Shown here piece after piece: positions 35,801-44,139 of a stretch of 64,000 nucleotides of DNA; positions within the stretch are counted from its first letter, which is position 1, and every line of letters begins with the position of its first letter. Under the pieces are notes generated by a model. That model saw only the letters and a list, made by a program, of their open reading frames with translations, was not told the origin of the DNA and searched no databases. The stretch is from Eudromia elegans (Eukaryota; Chordata; Aves; Tinamiformes; Tinamidae): positions 475,739 through 539,738 of the forward strand of contig PTEX01000135.1 of assembly GCA_003342815.1 (NCBI GenBank), read 5' to 3'. The position numbers and the translations under genes are program-made.

Positions 35801-37975
35801 GCTTATAGGATGCAATGGGATGATCTGGGTAATGGTGGTTTGGAAATCCTAGCCTCATTATAGCCTGATGTTTTCTGCAAATGCCAACTTCATAAGAGAG
35901 TTGGGGAAAAGTTAAATTTTATCCATTACAGGTGCACGTTTTGTTTTCTTGGGGAAAATGGAGCCCTTTTCTTCCCTTCTTCATTATCTCTCTGTGAAGG
36001 AGCTGCAGGATTCCATTTAAACATTTTTTTAAAATTCTTCTTAATTCTGACCTAGTTATTCTCAAGGTTTACATTTTTTAAAGATTTTCTCTTTTTTGAG
36101 AAGTGCTCTGGCTATTATATAGTAATTATATAATGATATTATAATTAAATTTCCTGTGTCTTCCCTCCACCCAGAGAGCACATGACAACTATCACTTTCA
36201 TGTGCAATGTTTTTTTGAATATTTGGAATTTAATCCAGTAAATAAAAATTCATTAATGTTAAATGTATTAAAACACAATAAAATCACTGTATAAATGAAA
36301 TTTTAATATTTTTATGTAATAATTTATAAATGAAACCGGTGTTATCCACTTTCTTGTCTATCTGAACTGTGATGAATTTTTCAGAACACTGGAGGCCCCT
36401 CTTGTAAATCACCACAAGTGCTGAGTCTGTTTCTCCCTTACCTGAACTTGCAGTTCCAAGATGCCTCTTACACACAGATTTTTACCAAGTGACTGTAACT
36501 CTCCCTGAAGATCTTTATTTTTGATGCTAACCTACTTTTGTGTTGGTGAGGTTGTTTTTTTGTCTACACAGTTTGGGAAGGATCTAGTTCTTCCCATGTG
36601 GTGCTGACCCTGCACCAGGCTTCACTCTCACAAGATCCGTGCTCAGGCTCAGCTTGAAGAGTGCAAGTTGTAAGACTGAAACACAGCACATGCAGTCACT
36701 TTGTAGCTCAAGTGTATGCAAGAGTCTGTGTGAGATTACAGCTTTAGTTGTGCAGCATCTGAGGCGTTTGGGCAATATAATACATGTAACAGTTTTTGCA
36801 GCTCTCAGGTGATAACATATAAGACCCTGTGTAGTTCTGTAAGTTATTTCTTAACTGATTTTATCTTGCTCATCAGTAGTGCGGTCCCGGGAAGCCAGTA
36901 GCATGCGTGTATGCCACGGGGCAGAAGGCTGGCCTCAGCAGAGCTTTTTTGCCCCGCTTTTGGCCTCATTCCATGGTGCGTGAGAGGCCTTTGGTTCCCA
37001 CCGGCCGCAGGAGTCGGCAGTCCCGCTGCCCGTCCCCAGCCGGGCAGGGCTCGGAGCTCCTGCTAAACCCAGCCGGCGCTTCCTAGGCAAAAGGAGCCGA
37101 ACCGGGATTGTCTGTGTGAACCTGTAGCTTCTGGTCGGAGAATCAGTATGGGAACTGAAGGGCTGTGTGAGAGCCACCTGTTTGGTATTGATGGTGTTTC
37201 TTGTTTCTCTCAATACAGATTATGGATTTGAAATTCCAAATTTATTTGTGGTAGGTTATGCCTTAGACTACAACGAGCACTTCAGAGATCTAAATGTAAG
37301 TGTTTTTACAAAATCATTGCTTTACTGTCCTGAGGTGTCTTGAAGGGCCTGCGGTTTCGCTGCCCACTGGAGCCTTGTGTAACGGTTGCGATCCTTTTAG
37401 TGAGCACCTGCCTCCCTGCAAAGCCTCTAACAACCCAAGGAGTCGCTGCTCAGCACTCAGCACAGGATGCCTCCTCATGGCTTCTGATCTCTGCCCGCTG
37501 AGCGCAGAAGTTGTCACCTCTGTCACCCTCCCGTGGCCGGTGAGCCTGGGGCTTCGCGGTCCCACCATCTCGGGTGGCTCTGCAGGCAGGGCCCACAGGG
37601 GAAGGCGCAACGTAGCTGCCGCTCAGAGCGCCCTGGACCTTCCCTACTCTGCCCTCTGTCTCTGCTTGAAGGGGATAATGGAGAAAAGGTGCCAGCCCTG
37701 CCAGTGCTTCCTGTGGTACTCCCGGGGTGGGGTTTCAAAGCTGGGAATTACAAGTGGAAACTCTCTGCAGTTAGACACAAAAACCAGAACTCAATTCCAG
37801 GTCTCTGCAGAGAAAAGGGATAATTACAAGGTTGCTGGGTTGGTCAAACAAATGTAGTTCTGAACAATTCATTACTAATTAATAATGTGATCAATTATGG
37901 TGTTACAATCAGTGGTTTTTTTTCCAGCACATATGTGTTATCAATGATCACGGCAAAGCAAAGTACAGGGTCTAA
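2666..37975 (+). CDS. PRTFDC1: PRTFDC1, HPRT-like phosphoribosyltransferase paralogue (exons 3-9; 5' part outside window)
   Basis: The coding segments 2666-2849, 21240-21305, 33839-33856, 35216-35298, 35643-35689, 37219-37295 and 37928-37975 join into one open frame of 173 residues after a split Arg codon. Every junction is GT-AG and internal exon lengths equal those of HPRT1. Visible family motifs are the pyrophosphate loop Leu-Lys-Gly-Gly-Tyr-Lys, the flexible-loop Ser-Tyr, the PRPP-binding [13 protein letters not shown] and the purine-site region [11 protein letters not shown]. The family acts in cytosolic purine salvage (hypoxanthine or guanine plus PRPP to IMP or GMP). Here the general-base Asp137 of HPRT1 is Gly and the following Lys is Arg, the known PRTFDC1 signature. 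The human protein binds nucleotide but has strongly reduced activity. [15 protein letters not shown] and the C-terminal HGKAKYRV also fit PRTFDC1. Exons 1-2 and the promoter lie left of the window. HPRT1 itself is the only serious alternative and is disfavoured by the Gly. Confidence 0.96.
4129..4146. repeat. T18 homopolymer followed by CTCAG
   Basis: Eighteen T are followed by CTCAG, which resembles a strong splice acceptor, but no family exon or long open frame follows. It may be the tail of an old minus-strand retroelement or a decoy acceptor. Confidence 0.7.
4684..4985. repeat. Pyrimidine-rich tract
   Basis: About 300 bases are dominated by C and T on the + strand (repeated CTCTCT, TTCTCCT and CCTTC blocks). 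The open 99-codon frame across it is rich in Leu, Phe, Ser and Pro as composition alone predicts, so I do not call it coding. Confidence 0.6.
8518..8541. repeat. AT-rich inverted repeat, 11-bp arms
   Basis: AATTTCTAATT at 8518-8528 and its exact reverse complement at 8531-8541 are separated by CA. It could form a short hairpin or cruciform; no flanking element is recognisable. Confidence 0.85.
9060..9115 (+). repeat. Possible MIR-like relic
   Basis: CATAGTTTTCCATGTCTATA followed by AATGGATAAAATGG resembles the MIR segment 'TTTCCTCATCTGTAAAATGGGGATAATA'-type in outline only, in a diverged form. No matching upstream MIR core is evident, so this is weak. Confidence 0.3.
9399..9626. repeat. Two A-runs each followed by GAGA repeats
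   Basis: A16 at 9399-9414 continues into GAGAGAGAAAGAAAGC, and A18 at 9597-9614 continues into a (GA)n tract. The similar make-up about 200 bases apart suggests two retroelement tails or a local duplication followed by slippage. Confidence 0.75.
11637..11655. repeat. T19 homopolymer
   Basis: An uninterrupted run of 19 T in an AT-rich intron. No neighbouring retroelement could be identified. Confidence 0.9.
12765..12950. other. GC-rich patch in intron 3
   Basis: About 190 bases stand out from the AT-rich background, with several CpG dinucleotides and CTGC/GCAG-rich words. Open frames occur on both strands, as composition predicts, without recognisable domains. I see no TATA box or conserved splice pair. 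Confidence 0.45.
16864..17075. other. GC-rich, CpG-containing patch in intron 3
   Basis: About 210 bases contain clustered CpG (for example GGGCCGCCGGCCGAGCGACC). Five overlapping open frames on both strands are a composition effect. Possible roles are an enhancer or a GC-biased conversion hotspot; the sequence does not decide. Confidence 0.5.
18241..18256. promoter_or_regulatory. X-box-like (RFX) palindrome
   Basis: GGTTGCTATGGCAACC is two perfect 6-base inverted arms around TATG. RFX transcription factors bind the X-box, whose idealised palindrome is GTTGCCATGGCAAC; this site matches all but one position. RFX sites commonly control ciliary genes. It sits about 30 bases before the minisatellite and 0.7 kb before a CpG-rich block, all inside intron 3. 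Binding in vivo is inference. Confidence 0.6.
18283..18957. repeat. 43-bp minisatellite array, interrupted by an assembly gap
   Basis: Units start at 18283 (degenerate) and 18326, then after the gap at 18772, 18815, 18858 and 18901, each exactly 43 bases apart, with a decaying partial unit from 18944. A unit starts GTGAGCACTGCCATTGCTGT, continues AATGTGGTGCCGTGG and ends TTCTGTAC. The central CpG of left copies (AACGTGG) is TpG in three right copies, and the last full unit (18901) is more diverged. Long frames across it repeat a His/Gln/Thr-rich peptide in all three phases because 43 is not a multiple of 3, so it is not coding. Confidence 0.97.
18357..18771. other. Assembly gap (415 N)
   Basis: A run of N lies inside the minisatellite. 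Unit starts on its two sides are 446 bases apart, which is not a multiple of 43 (remainder 16), so the stated gap length is probably an estimate and the true array length is unknown. Confidence 0.99.
18955..19200. promoter_or_regulatory. CpG-rich block after the minisatellite
   Basis: CpG is frequent here (GCCCGCTCGCCCGGG, CACCGACACGACGGTGCGC, GTGCGTGGGCGCGCGGCCGC), unlike the flanking intron. This could be an intronic promoter, enhancer or methylated GC-rich spacer. No TATA box or clear first-exon donor was found, and open frames on both strands show no known domain. Confidence 0.5.
19680..20190. other. GC-rich stretch with an inverted CCAAT box
   Basis: The 500 bases have raised GC and scattered CpG, with many overlapping open frames on both strands and none dominant. 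GATTGGTTGG near 20174 contains ATTGG, a reverse CCAAT box. It may extend the CpG-rich regulatory region that starts at 18.95 kb, but it is unproven. Confidence 0.4.
20478..20496. repeat. T19 homopolymer
   Basis: A run of 19 T in the last kilobase of intron 3. No adjacent element is recognised. Confidence 0.9.
21240..21305 (+). CDS. PRTFDC1: PRTFDC1 exon 4 (66 bp)
   Basis: A pyrimidine tract ending TTTTTTCAG (to 21239) precedes the exon, which ends AAG|GTTTGT at 21306. It encodes 22 residues, [20 protein letters not shown] followed by Gly-Lys, matching the HPRT segment that closes over the active site and leads into the PRPP strand. The length equals HPRT1 exon 4 and both ends are phase 0, so skipping would be an in-frame 22-residue deletion. 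The donor is weak: GTTTGT departs from GTAAGT at positions +3 and +4. Two hairpins lie about 90 bases downstream. Confidence 0.95.
21395..21451 (+). other. Two adjacent hairpins downstream of exon 4
   Basis: The first has 8-bp arms AAGTCAGA (21395-21402) and TCTGACTT (21409-21416) around a 6-base loop. The second has perfect 13-bp arms AAATAGATAACCC (21419-21431) and GGGTTATCTATTT (21439-21451) around a 7-base loop. Only two bases separate them. They begin about 90 bases after the weak exon 4 donor, so they would form in the pre-mRNA intron. A role in splicing, or a small-RNA precursor, is inference. Confidence 0.65.
22845..23035. other. GC-rich patch in intron 4
   Basis: About 190 bases have raised GC and several CpG (CACCGACGGCGAGTCACC). 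Overlapping open frames on the + strand up to 156 codons extend into it but show no recognisable domain or good splice boundaries. Confidence 0.45.
25967..25988. repeat. A22 homopolymer
   Basis: The longest pure A-run in the window. I searched the preceding few hundred bases for a retroposed gene or SINE body and recognised none. Confidence 0.9.
26721..26736. repeat. T16 homopolymer
   Basis: A simple T-run in intron 4 without a recognisable neighbouring element. Confidence 0.9.
30700..30970 (+). repeat. CR1/L3-type LINE 3' relic
   Basis: AGGGTTGTTTAATCTGAAAA, AGAGAAAGCTGAG and CTTCAAATATTGAAG follow the CR1/L3 order 'tgtttagcctggagaagagg', 'aggctgagggg', 'acaactacctgaaag'. Further on, TGAGGCATTGAAACATATTG then CCTGAGGAGTTCTGACATCC matches the 'tggaacaggctgcc...gaggttgtggaatctcc' segment, and CATCAGGTTCAAGAGCAGGC matches 'ggagattttcaaaaccaggc'. 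Divergence is high, so this is an old insertion; edges are approximate. Confidence 0.7.
31190..31470. other. GC-rich low-complexity block
   Basis: About 280 bases are rich in CCTGG, CCCTG, CTGACTC and GCTGCC words, unlike the AT-rich flanks. The words recur irregularly, without a fixed period. It might be part of an old LTR element or a decayed minisatellite; I cannot assign it. Open frames here have no recognisable domain. Confidence 0.45.
31783..31807. repeat. (AC)n microsatellite with flanking AT-rich alternating tract
   Basis: About 12.5 AC units are followed up to about 31965 by alternating purine-pyrimidine sequence (ATATAT, ATGCATAT, GTGTATGTATGTG) with a short ACACACAC cluster near 31898. 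Such tracts are length-variable and can adopt left-handed DNA. Confidence 0.93.
33839..33856 (+). CDS. PRTFDC1: PRTFDC1 exon 5, 18-bp microexon
   Basis: This microexon encodes Asn-Val-Leu-Ile-Val-Glu, the first half of the PRPP-binding strand. The acceptor is TTTTTGTTTCAG (to 33838) and the donor is GAG|GTAAGT. HPRT1 exon 5 is also 18 bp with nearly the same peptide, so the size is an ancestral family feature. Both ends are phase 0. It is far too short for open-frame searches and was found by reading the splice signals between exons 4 and 6. Confidence 0.95.
33857..35215 (+). other. PRTFDC1 intron 5 (1.36 kb)
   Basis: Ordinary intron between the 18-bp microexon and exon 6. No repeat, RNA gene or extra exon is evident. 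Its last 60 bases are T-rich, giving exon 6 a pyrimidine tract. Confidence 0.88.
35216..35298 (+). CDS. PRTFDC1: PRTFDC1 exon 6 (83 bp), carries the Asp-to-Gly change
   Basis: The acceptor is TTGTTTTATAAG (to 35215) and the donor is AAG|GTGAGT at 35299. The exon encodes [20 protein letters not shown], then PKMIKVA and the first two bases of a Ser codon. In HPRT1 the corresponding start is DIIDTGKT; the second Asp (Asp137, proposed to accept the proton from purine N7) is Gly here, and Lys140 is Arg. The 83-bp length equals HPRT1 exon 6. Reading into the intron would change the split Ser codon to Arg and then stop quickly. Confidence 0.96.
35299..35642 (+). other. PRTFDC1 intron 6 (344 bp)
   Basis: Short intron with a GC-rich middle (35340-35480). 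Open frames cross it on both strands, including an 89-codon + frame, but the exon 6 and 7 boundaries are clear and the frames are not homologous to anything I recognise. Confidence 0.88.
35643..35689 (+). CDS. PRTFDC1: PRTFDC1 exon 7 (47 bp)
   Basis: The acceptor is TTTTTAATTACAG (to 35642) and the donor is ATT|GTAAGT. Completing the split codon, it encodes [16 protein letters not shown] plus the first base of a Tyr codon. The Lys of LVKRT corresponds to Lys165 of human HPRT1, which contacts the purine O6, and is conserved. The 47-bp length equals HPRT1 exon 7. [10 protein letters not shown] is closer to PRTFDC1 than to the PRSVGYKPDF of HPRT1. Confidence 0.95.
35690..37218 (+). other. PRTFDC1 intron 7 (1.53 kb)
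   Basis: AT-rich up to about 36.85 kb, then a GC- and CpG-rich patch at 36885-37120 (CACCGGCCGCAGGAGTCGGC, CGTCCCCAGCCGGGCAGGG) shortly before exon 8. No extra exon is recognised. Confidence 0.85.
37219..37295 (+). CDS. PRTFDC1: PRTFDC1 exon 8 (77 bp)
   Basis: The acceptor is TTTCTCTCAATACAG (to 37218) and the donor is AAT|GTAAGT at 37296. It encodes [20 protein letters not shown] followed by HFRDLN. Phe-Val and the Asp of ALDYNE match Phe186, Val187 and Asp193 of human HPRT1, which stack on and hydrogen-bond the purine. The 77-bp length equals HPRT1 exon 8. IPNLFVVGY rather than IPDKFVVGY supports PRTFDC1. Confidence 0.96.
37296..37927 (+). other. PRTFDC1 intron 8 (632 bp), GC-rich
   Basis: This intron is unusually GC-rich from 37320 to 37740. 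A 185-codon + frame (37300-37857) fills most of it, but it lies in a different phase from exon 8 and starts directly after a TAA made by the donor sequence. Retention in the exon 8 frame would end after about 15 codons. The frame is best explained by composition. Confidence 0.85.
37928..37975 (+). CDS. PRTFDC1: PRTFDC1 exon 9, coding part with stop codon
   Basis: After a T-rich tract ending TTTTTTTTCCAG (to 37927) the exon encodes [15 protein letters not shown] and a TAA stop at 37973-37975. HPRT1 ends HVCVISETGKAKYKA at the same position, so the C-terminus is complete and of family length. The transcript continues into the 3' UTR. Confidence 0.95.
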   Translation, partial: HICVINDHGKAKYRV

Positions 37976-40400
37976 CACCATAGTGTCCTCACCTGAAGAT
38001 CTGTACATTCAGTGAACAAGAACTTTGACTACACTCCCTCAAGCATCTCTTGGAAGAGCAGTTCAACTGACCTGCATTTCCTTTGGCGCAGTCAGGGAAG
38101 GGGAACAAGGACTCTAGCATACTGACTACTGTATAGACAGAGGTGAACATTCCCAACTCAAATGTGAAGTGAAGGCCTTTCAAGAATATTACTTTTTTAA
38201 ACTACAGAAATCACGCTATAATATGTCTTGCAACTAATCATTTGTACGCCTCGAGTCTCACTGTGAATACATCTCTCTTTCATTCAGTCCATCCTTCTAA
38301 CTCGATCATTATTATAATTAATATACTTTGCTGGGTTGCATGAGATTGCTCAAAGTGCCATTCCATGTCTTAAGTTTGGCCTTATTTACAGAATTTTAAC
38401 CTCATTGTCACTTTAGAACTCATCAAATTTGTTGCTGCTAAATTAAAGACATTATTTTGATTTAATTGTTCAATTAGAAAGTTTCTACTACATTTCTGGT
38501 GGGCTGTTCTTGCCTGTTCCAGACAGAAATGTTAACGCTCCAAGTGCCCTGATGGAGCCTGTGGGCACAAAAGGAAGCTTCACAAGGCCCTCCTGACGCG
38601 ACCTTCGGACATGTGCTCCTGGTATGTCATGGAGGCCCAGAGCTGCTCAGCTGTGCCTAATGTACTGAATTTTAACGAGGAGCAGAACAATAGCAGGCAG
38701 GCTCCTTTCACTTCTATAGGACACAAACAAGTCGAAAAATTAACATAATGTTCTCCTGTGCATAGTTCCTTAATTAAACCAGCTAAGCACAAAAGTTTAA
38801 TGATAGTCAGACAGTTATTCAATTATAATTTGATTTTCTTCAGATGTCGGAGATGAGATTTTTTGCAACCATTTATCTCATTTAGGAGAACAGATCTATC
38901 AATGTTGCTAGTGGTTGCTAGTGGTGTTACTAGTATACAAAAACTTTAAATATGCATAGCAAATCACAGAAAACAAGTTAACACACATATATCGTAGACT
39001 CTAGAGATTCCTTCCTTTCTCTACCCGTTGTGTTTGAAGAAGTTTGTTAATTTACCAGTGGTCTTAATTTTGAAAATTCTAATTCTGTACTGTATGCAAC
39101 CGATCTCTACAACTTCCAGAGGGAAGCAAAGGCAAAGTAAGTAGCTGTAACAGCAATAGCTTTGTTCTGAACTAAGAGGCATATTGTTCTTAGGCTTCAG
39201 TTTTCTTTAAACTAATAAAGAAACAGTGAGAACACTTGTTACATTGCACAGTTGTTTATAATTATTTTCCTGCTTCATCATATTTTGTACATCCTGTAAA
39301 AGCTCTTTAAAAATATGCATCCAACTGGTAATCTAAACATAACTTATGTATGTATCCTGTGGCTCATAAGCTATTTTTATTTATACAAATTCCATTACGT
39401 TAATGGCATGAAACAGAATTATTGTGATTCCTAGACAAATGCTTTAGTCCTTTCTTTATTCTTTTAGCCTGTACTTTCAAAGATTTCTGCTGAAAATGCT
39501 TGCTTTCCTACAATATCCTTTTTCTGTTTTGGAGAAAGGAATGTCTAGCCATACCGTTCTTGCAAGAAGCTGCTGAAGAGTTTTATCTCATTTTCTTTCA
39601 CGAGAGTCTTAAAGTTTTTCTTCAGGCTCCTGTTTTATGGATTTAATGGTGTAGGCACCGAGTGGACATGCTGAAACTCAGGCTTAATCTGGGAGACCCA
39701 TGCGATAACTTGCTTTTATCCTCTTTTCTTAAAAAGACCCAGTACCACCAGCCTTGCTACTGTGAGCAGCCTTCAGCAATAAATAAGAGTGGAAATACAT
39801 GAATTAGTATGAAAATACAGAGTTGTTTAGATGGACACAATTCAGATGGCTACAAGTATTTGGACTTTAGTAGTTTGATTTGACAATTCAAATTATTAAA
39901 ATTTGTGTGCTTAATAGAAAAGAATAAACTTACAGAAAAGATAGATTGAATACAGTGTGTGAAACATGCATTCTAGTAAAATCGGAGGATTTCTTCTACT
40001 TCATTTTTTCCCTTCCTACGACCATGTTCTAACATTTTGATCAAGCATTATGCAGATTTTCCTAGAGAATTTACATTTACAATTACTGTGAATTTTTGCT
40101 TCTGATGTCCTACTTAATTTTCATACCTCAATACAGTTGAACATGTCCCAACATCCCACAAATTAATTTTCAGTTGCTTTCCTTAATAATATGCTTCCAA
40201 AATATCATCAAAATAAATGAACAGATAATTCTGCATGTATTTCTTGGATTAATATTGGTGTTAGTTTCTTCAGTTTGCTCAGCTAAATAAAAAATCATAT
40301 TTTTCCATAGCTGGCTCCAGCTTTAATAATAATGTTGATTCCATTGGTCACAATGTACTTTAATTAAAAGGCCAATAAACATTTTCTCAGTTGTGGTTGC
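37976..40400 (+). other. Probable PRTFDC1 3' UTR (end uncertain)
   Basis: The sequence after the stop codon is AT-rich, low in repeats, and holds no long frame. AATAAA occurs at 39214, 39778, 39923, 40212, 40286 and 40374, and ATTAAA at 38442 and 38773. The best combination of hexamer and downstream GT-rich sequence is at 40374. Transcript data would be needed to say which are used. Confidence 0.4.
40374..40379 (+). terminator. Candidate polyadenylation signal
   Basis: AATAAA is followed after about 15 bases by CAGTTGTGGTTG, a GT-rich element of the kind bound by cleavage factor CstF. If used by PRTFDC1, the 3' UTR would be about 2.4 kb. Several other AATAAA hexamers upstream are possible. 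Confidence 0.3.
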
Positions 40401-43400
40401 ACCCTATGACTCATAACGCAGTTGTACTTTTTCTTAAAAAAGTAGGTTGACCAACATCTGTTATATAGGAAGAGAGGATGTTCTTTACAGGCAGTTATTC
40501 CTCTGGACATGGTGTTTATGCGCTTGGCGGGCATCCATCTTTATTTCCGTTTTTCTTCTCTAACACCAGCATCCTCTCCCTGCCCCGTGAGCACAAAACA
40601 ACCTGCCCTAGTTTGGTTTTATGGCTGCATAAATGTTTAGCAATCCCCAAGTTTTAGACGACATTCAGTGCATCCAAAGTGCCTGGAAGAGGTTTTCTGG
40701 AGAGGAAGCAAAAGTAGGAAAAGTACTGCCAATTATTTAAGATTTTGTGTTATACGTATAGATATGACCTAAATATCTAGCAACTTTTGCTGGAAAAAAA
40801 AATAATAAAAGGTCTGTAAGTCAAATAATTTTTCCTATACCTTATGCTGCTCTAGTCTTGTTGCATTTACAGTGTATTGAACACAGCTAGAAAACAGTTA
40901 ACTTTCTTTAATTGCGTATTTAATTGCTTGTGTTTCCAACATGCTGTGTTTATATTGAAAAAGTTATCATTAGTTTTATGTAAAGCAGGATTCCAACATT
41001 TGCCAAAAATACAGTATCAAATGTATGTGATGCTCAGTTTCAGATCAGTGAAAAAGAGAGGCCTGTGCTATTCCTACAGAGCACCGTGCTCAGCTCAGGG
41101 ATACACGTCTGAGGTGAGTCAGCACCGTCGCTCTGCGACAAGAATAACATTAATTCCAGTAGAAATACTGGGGGGTACACTTTCATATTCCTTTAAATTG
41201 AAGAAGATAAAGGCCACTTCAGCTGCTCTGCATATGTTTGCATTTGTATTTTCTCCAGATAAATGGCAGTGAAAACCTGTATTTTAATCAAACTTGGCAC
41301 ACGCAAAGACTGTAATTTATTCCAACCTCTAGGATACTTTAATTTGCAGTTTCCAGTAAAAATAAGAGAATCTCAAAAGAAAAAGGAAAAAAAAAAAAAA
41401 AACAGAAAGAGTTAAGGGAATCTTTTCTTTTTCTAAAACCATCAATTTGGGAACACATTTCCTTTATAAATATCTTCCAAAAACTGAAACCTTGATATTC
41501 TGCACATAAGAGCTGACATGAATGCAAGATCTAAGCATACTGTGAGAGGCCTTCTTAGATTGGAGGGATGTACCCAAAGAACCTAACCTTAGCTCTGTCT
41601 GCGCCCATGGGAGAGAGCACAGGACACGGCAGGGCCAGCTCAGCCTCCACTAGCACCTCTTCCAATGCTCCACATTTGAAACCTCACAGTGCAAGTGCAA
41701 TAGTCCCATCCTTCCCCAATCCTTTAAAAAAATTAAGAAAAAATGTAGGGAAAATAAAAGCTTTCTCCCTCACCTTGTAAACCTTTCACAAGTATTAATT
41801 TAATGCTATGATGTCCTTTGTTCTGGCCAGTGAGTCGCGCACAGCCAGCTCACTGCAGCCCCGAGTTACGCCGTGCTCATGCTGTTGGGGAATGCCAGCG
41901 TATTCGGAGGAGCATGGAACAGAGTGGTGACACAAGGCCAGCTCCAGAAAAGCTTATCTCAAACCATAAATTCTGAGGTAGATTTGTGGTGTGAGGAATA
42001 TTTTATTTTTTAATTATTATTAGAGTAGTCCTCTGCCATTATCATAATTGAAGAAAAGTAAAAATAATCTGTGCTGTGGTCCCTGTGCCCTGTCACTTGG
42101 AACTGGCTGACGCCGCCTTCCTCGCTGGGGACAAGACGCTGCCCTGTGTGTGCTGGGCTTCCCTGGATCTCCACACAAACCCATGGGAACACCTGGACTT
42201 TCCCCTATCATGACCATCTTGGAACAGAAAGTGGGCTCCAAATCCACAAACGCTTTGGCTGACTTAGTTCAGTTCTTCACTGTCACACATAGTTCCTCCT
42301 GCCGCTGCAGCGGGCCACCAACTAGTGACAAAGCACCGCGGTTTGCAGGACAGCACTTTATTTGTAATACCATTAAGAGAGAAAAAGGTTTGGATACCAT
42401 TCAGAGAGTGACCTTTAGTTTGCTTCAGCACCGCCTTGAAAGATTCCCCGTTTGTTCCCGGAGCATGAAAAGGCAGAAGTGATTTGTGTGCCTGAGCTCC
42501 AGCGGGCCCCGTTAGCCCTGCTCAAATCTCTGATAATGGCCAGAAAAGTGTCTCTAATCATGATGCAAAATGTCATGAAATTAAGCCATTACTCCATTAC
42601 TATACACTTGTCAAAATTCAGCGGTCCTAATCTTTTAAGTTTTCTGCATTTGTCCACACTGTTAAGTCATAAGGCTATAAAAGGGAAAACTCTATTGCTG
42701 GATTATGCATGTTACACTGTTATATAGTTCCTAACTACAGAAACTGCATAGGAAAACACCAGAATTTAGCTAAGATGTTTAGGAAGCATTGCCAGAAGCA
42801 ACAGTTCTCTCGCAGTGTCTTTTCTCAGTTATTTGCAGTTTCCCCAAGACACTAAAAGTATTTCTGTCTTTCAAATCGCTTTTCTCCAGTTTTATCACTT
42901 ACACGCTATTTATACATCATGTTCTATCTTGCACTCTGTTGTCTTTTAACCAAATTTTGCCACTTTCCTAGTTTTTATGGCACTCACTAACATTTGTTGT
43001 TCTCCAGGAAAGATAAGTCCTTGTTCTGAGACGCTCAGGGCCAGATATCCCAAGGCATCCAAGGAGAACTCGGGGGATTTCTCCTGTTTGGGCAGGTGCC
43101 TCGCTGTATCTTTCAGTGATAATGCACCCTTGAAAATATGTTTCTTGCCTAATCTAGATAGATTGGGAAAACTAAAATAATAGAACTTTGTATGATAAAA
43201 AAAAAAGAGGTACTGAAAAAAAAGTGGAAAAAAAAGAGAAAAAAAAAGAGAAAAAAAAAGAGGAGAAAGGAGTACAATTGTGTTATTCTTTGATTCAGGC
43301 ATGAATATGTCTTTGTCTTTCCAATGCATACAAGTGTTATTTAATTGATTTGCTTGTCTGGGTTTTCATGAGAATTCCTGTAGTAGTGTTTCTGCTTTTC

Positions 43401-43405
43401 CTTAG
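40401..43405. other. Intergenic sequence, no gene seen
   Basis: This is mostly AT-rich unique sequence. It has an A-run near 41390-41402, a slightly GC-richer part at 42070-42350 with overlapping chance frames, and an A/GA-rich tract at 43196-43268 described separately. No splice-bounded exon or known domain was recognised. Confidence 0.65.
43196..43268. repeat. A-rich tract with interspersed GAG/GTGG
   Basis: Several A7-A9 runs are separated by GAG, GG or GTGG (AAAAAAAAGAGAAAAAAAAA type). The minus-strand frame through it encodes mostly Phe and Leu, a composition artefact. Confidence 0.85.
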
Positions 43406-43813
43406 GAAATCTGGAATAGGCTGAGAGTGCTCCAAATTTTAATTTTGGAAGTAAGAGATCAGCATACACAGCTGCACAGAGACAAAAAGCAGTCAGCTTT
43501 CTCGACACAAGAGGCAGATAAGATATGGGGAAACATTCACCAGCAACCTGAGCACCAGAAAAGCTACGATGGTAAAAAAATGAAGTATCACTCAAAACTT
43601 AGATTGCAGAAAATAGATCAGGGTAAGTCTGCTATTGTGGAGTGTGCAGGAAGCATATTAAAATTGGATAAACAGGACCTGCTGAAGGAGCATGGAGACA
43701 GGAGGCTTTGTGCTGAGAGAAAATTTGGTCCTGGGCCTGTTCTTTTATTCAATGTGAAAGAAGACCATAATAGGCTGAAATTGCTATCTTCCTCCAAAAG
43801 GCAGGGCCTGTAA
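43406..43813 (+). other. Unrecognised open frame after a good splice acceptor
   Basis: TTTCTGCTTTTCCTTAG ends at 43405, and the frame EIWNRLRVLQILILEVRDQH stays open for 136 codons to a stop ending at 43813. The product would be hydrophilic and rich in Lys, Gln and Leu, with no domain that I recognise. A possible donor, GATCAGG|GTAAGT at 43622, would define a 217-bp exon. The first in-frame ATG comes only at about 43580. A frame of this length is also expected by chance in a window this size. Confidence 0.2.
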
Positions 43814-44139
43814 TAACATGATGGTATTAACTGTATTCAGGCTCTTACCTGTAAACTGATAATTTAAGCTTCCAAATACTCCTCTGCCTAAGCTGTGAAG
43901 CAAGGCAGAGAAAGCTCTGAGAAGTGAATCTGAATCTCTGCATTGCCTTAACTGTAACCAACCAAATTTGACACCTATTTTAGCCCATTTGAAGCGATCC
44001 CAGTGCTGTTATTAATAATCTCTCGTATTGTCTGATGCTTTTAGGACTTCCCATCTCAGGCTTTATCTTATTCCTTAGGTCTTAGTTTTGTTTCTCCCCA
44101 TTACACTGCGTTGGGCAGAAGCAAATCCACAGGTTCTGC

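Noticed and set aside
37300..37857. 185-codon + frame after exon 8
   Set aside because: It is out of phase with exon 8, lies wholly within a clear GT-AG intron and is explained by high GC.
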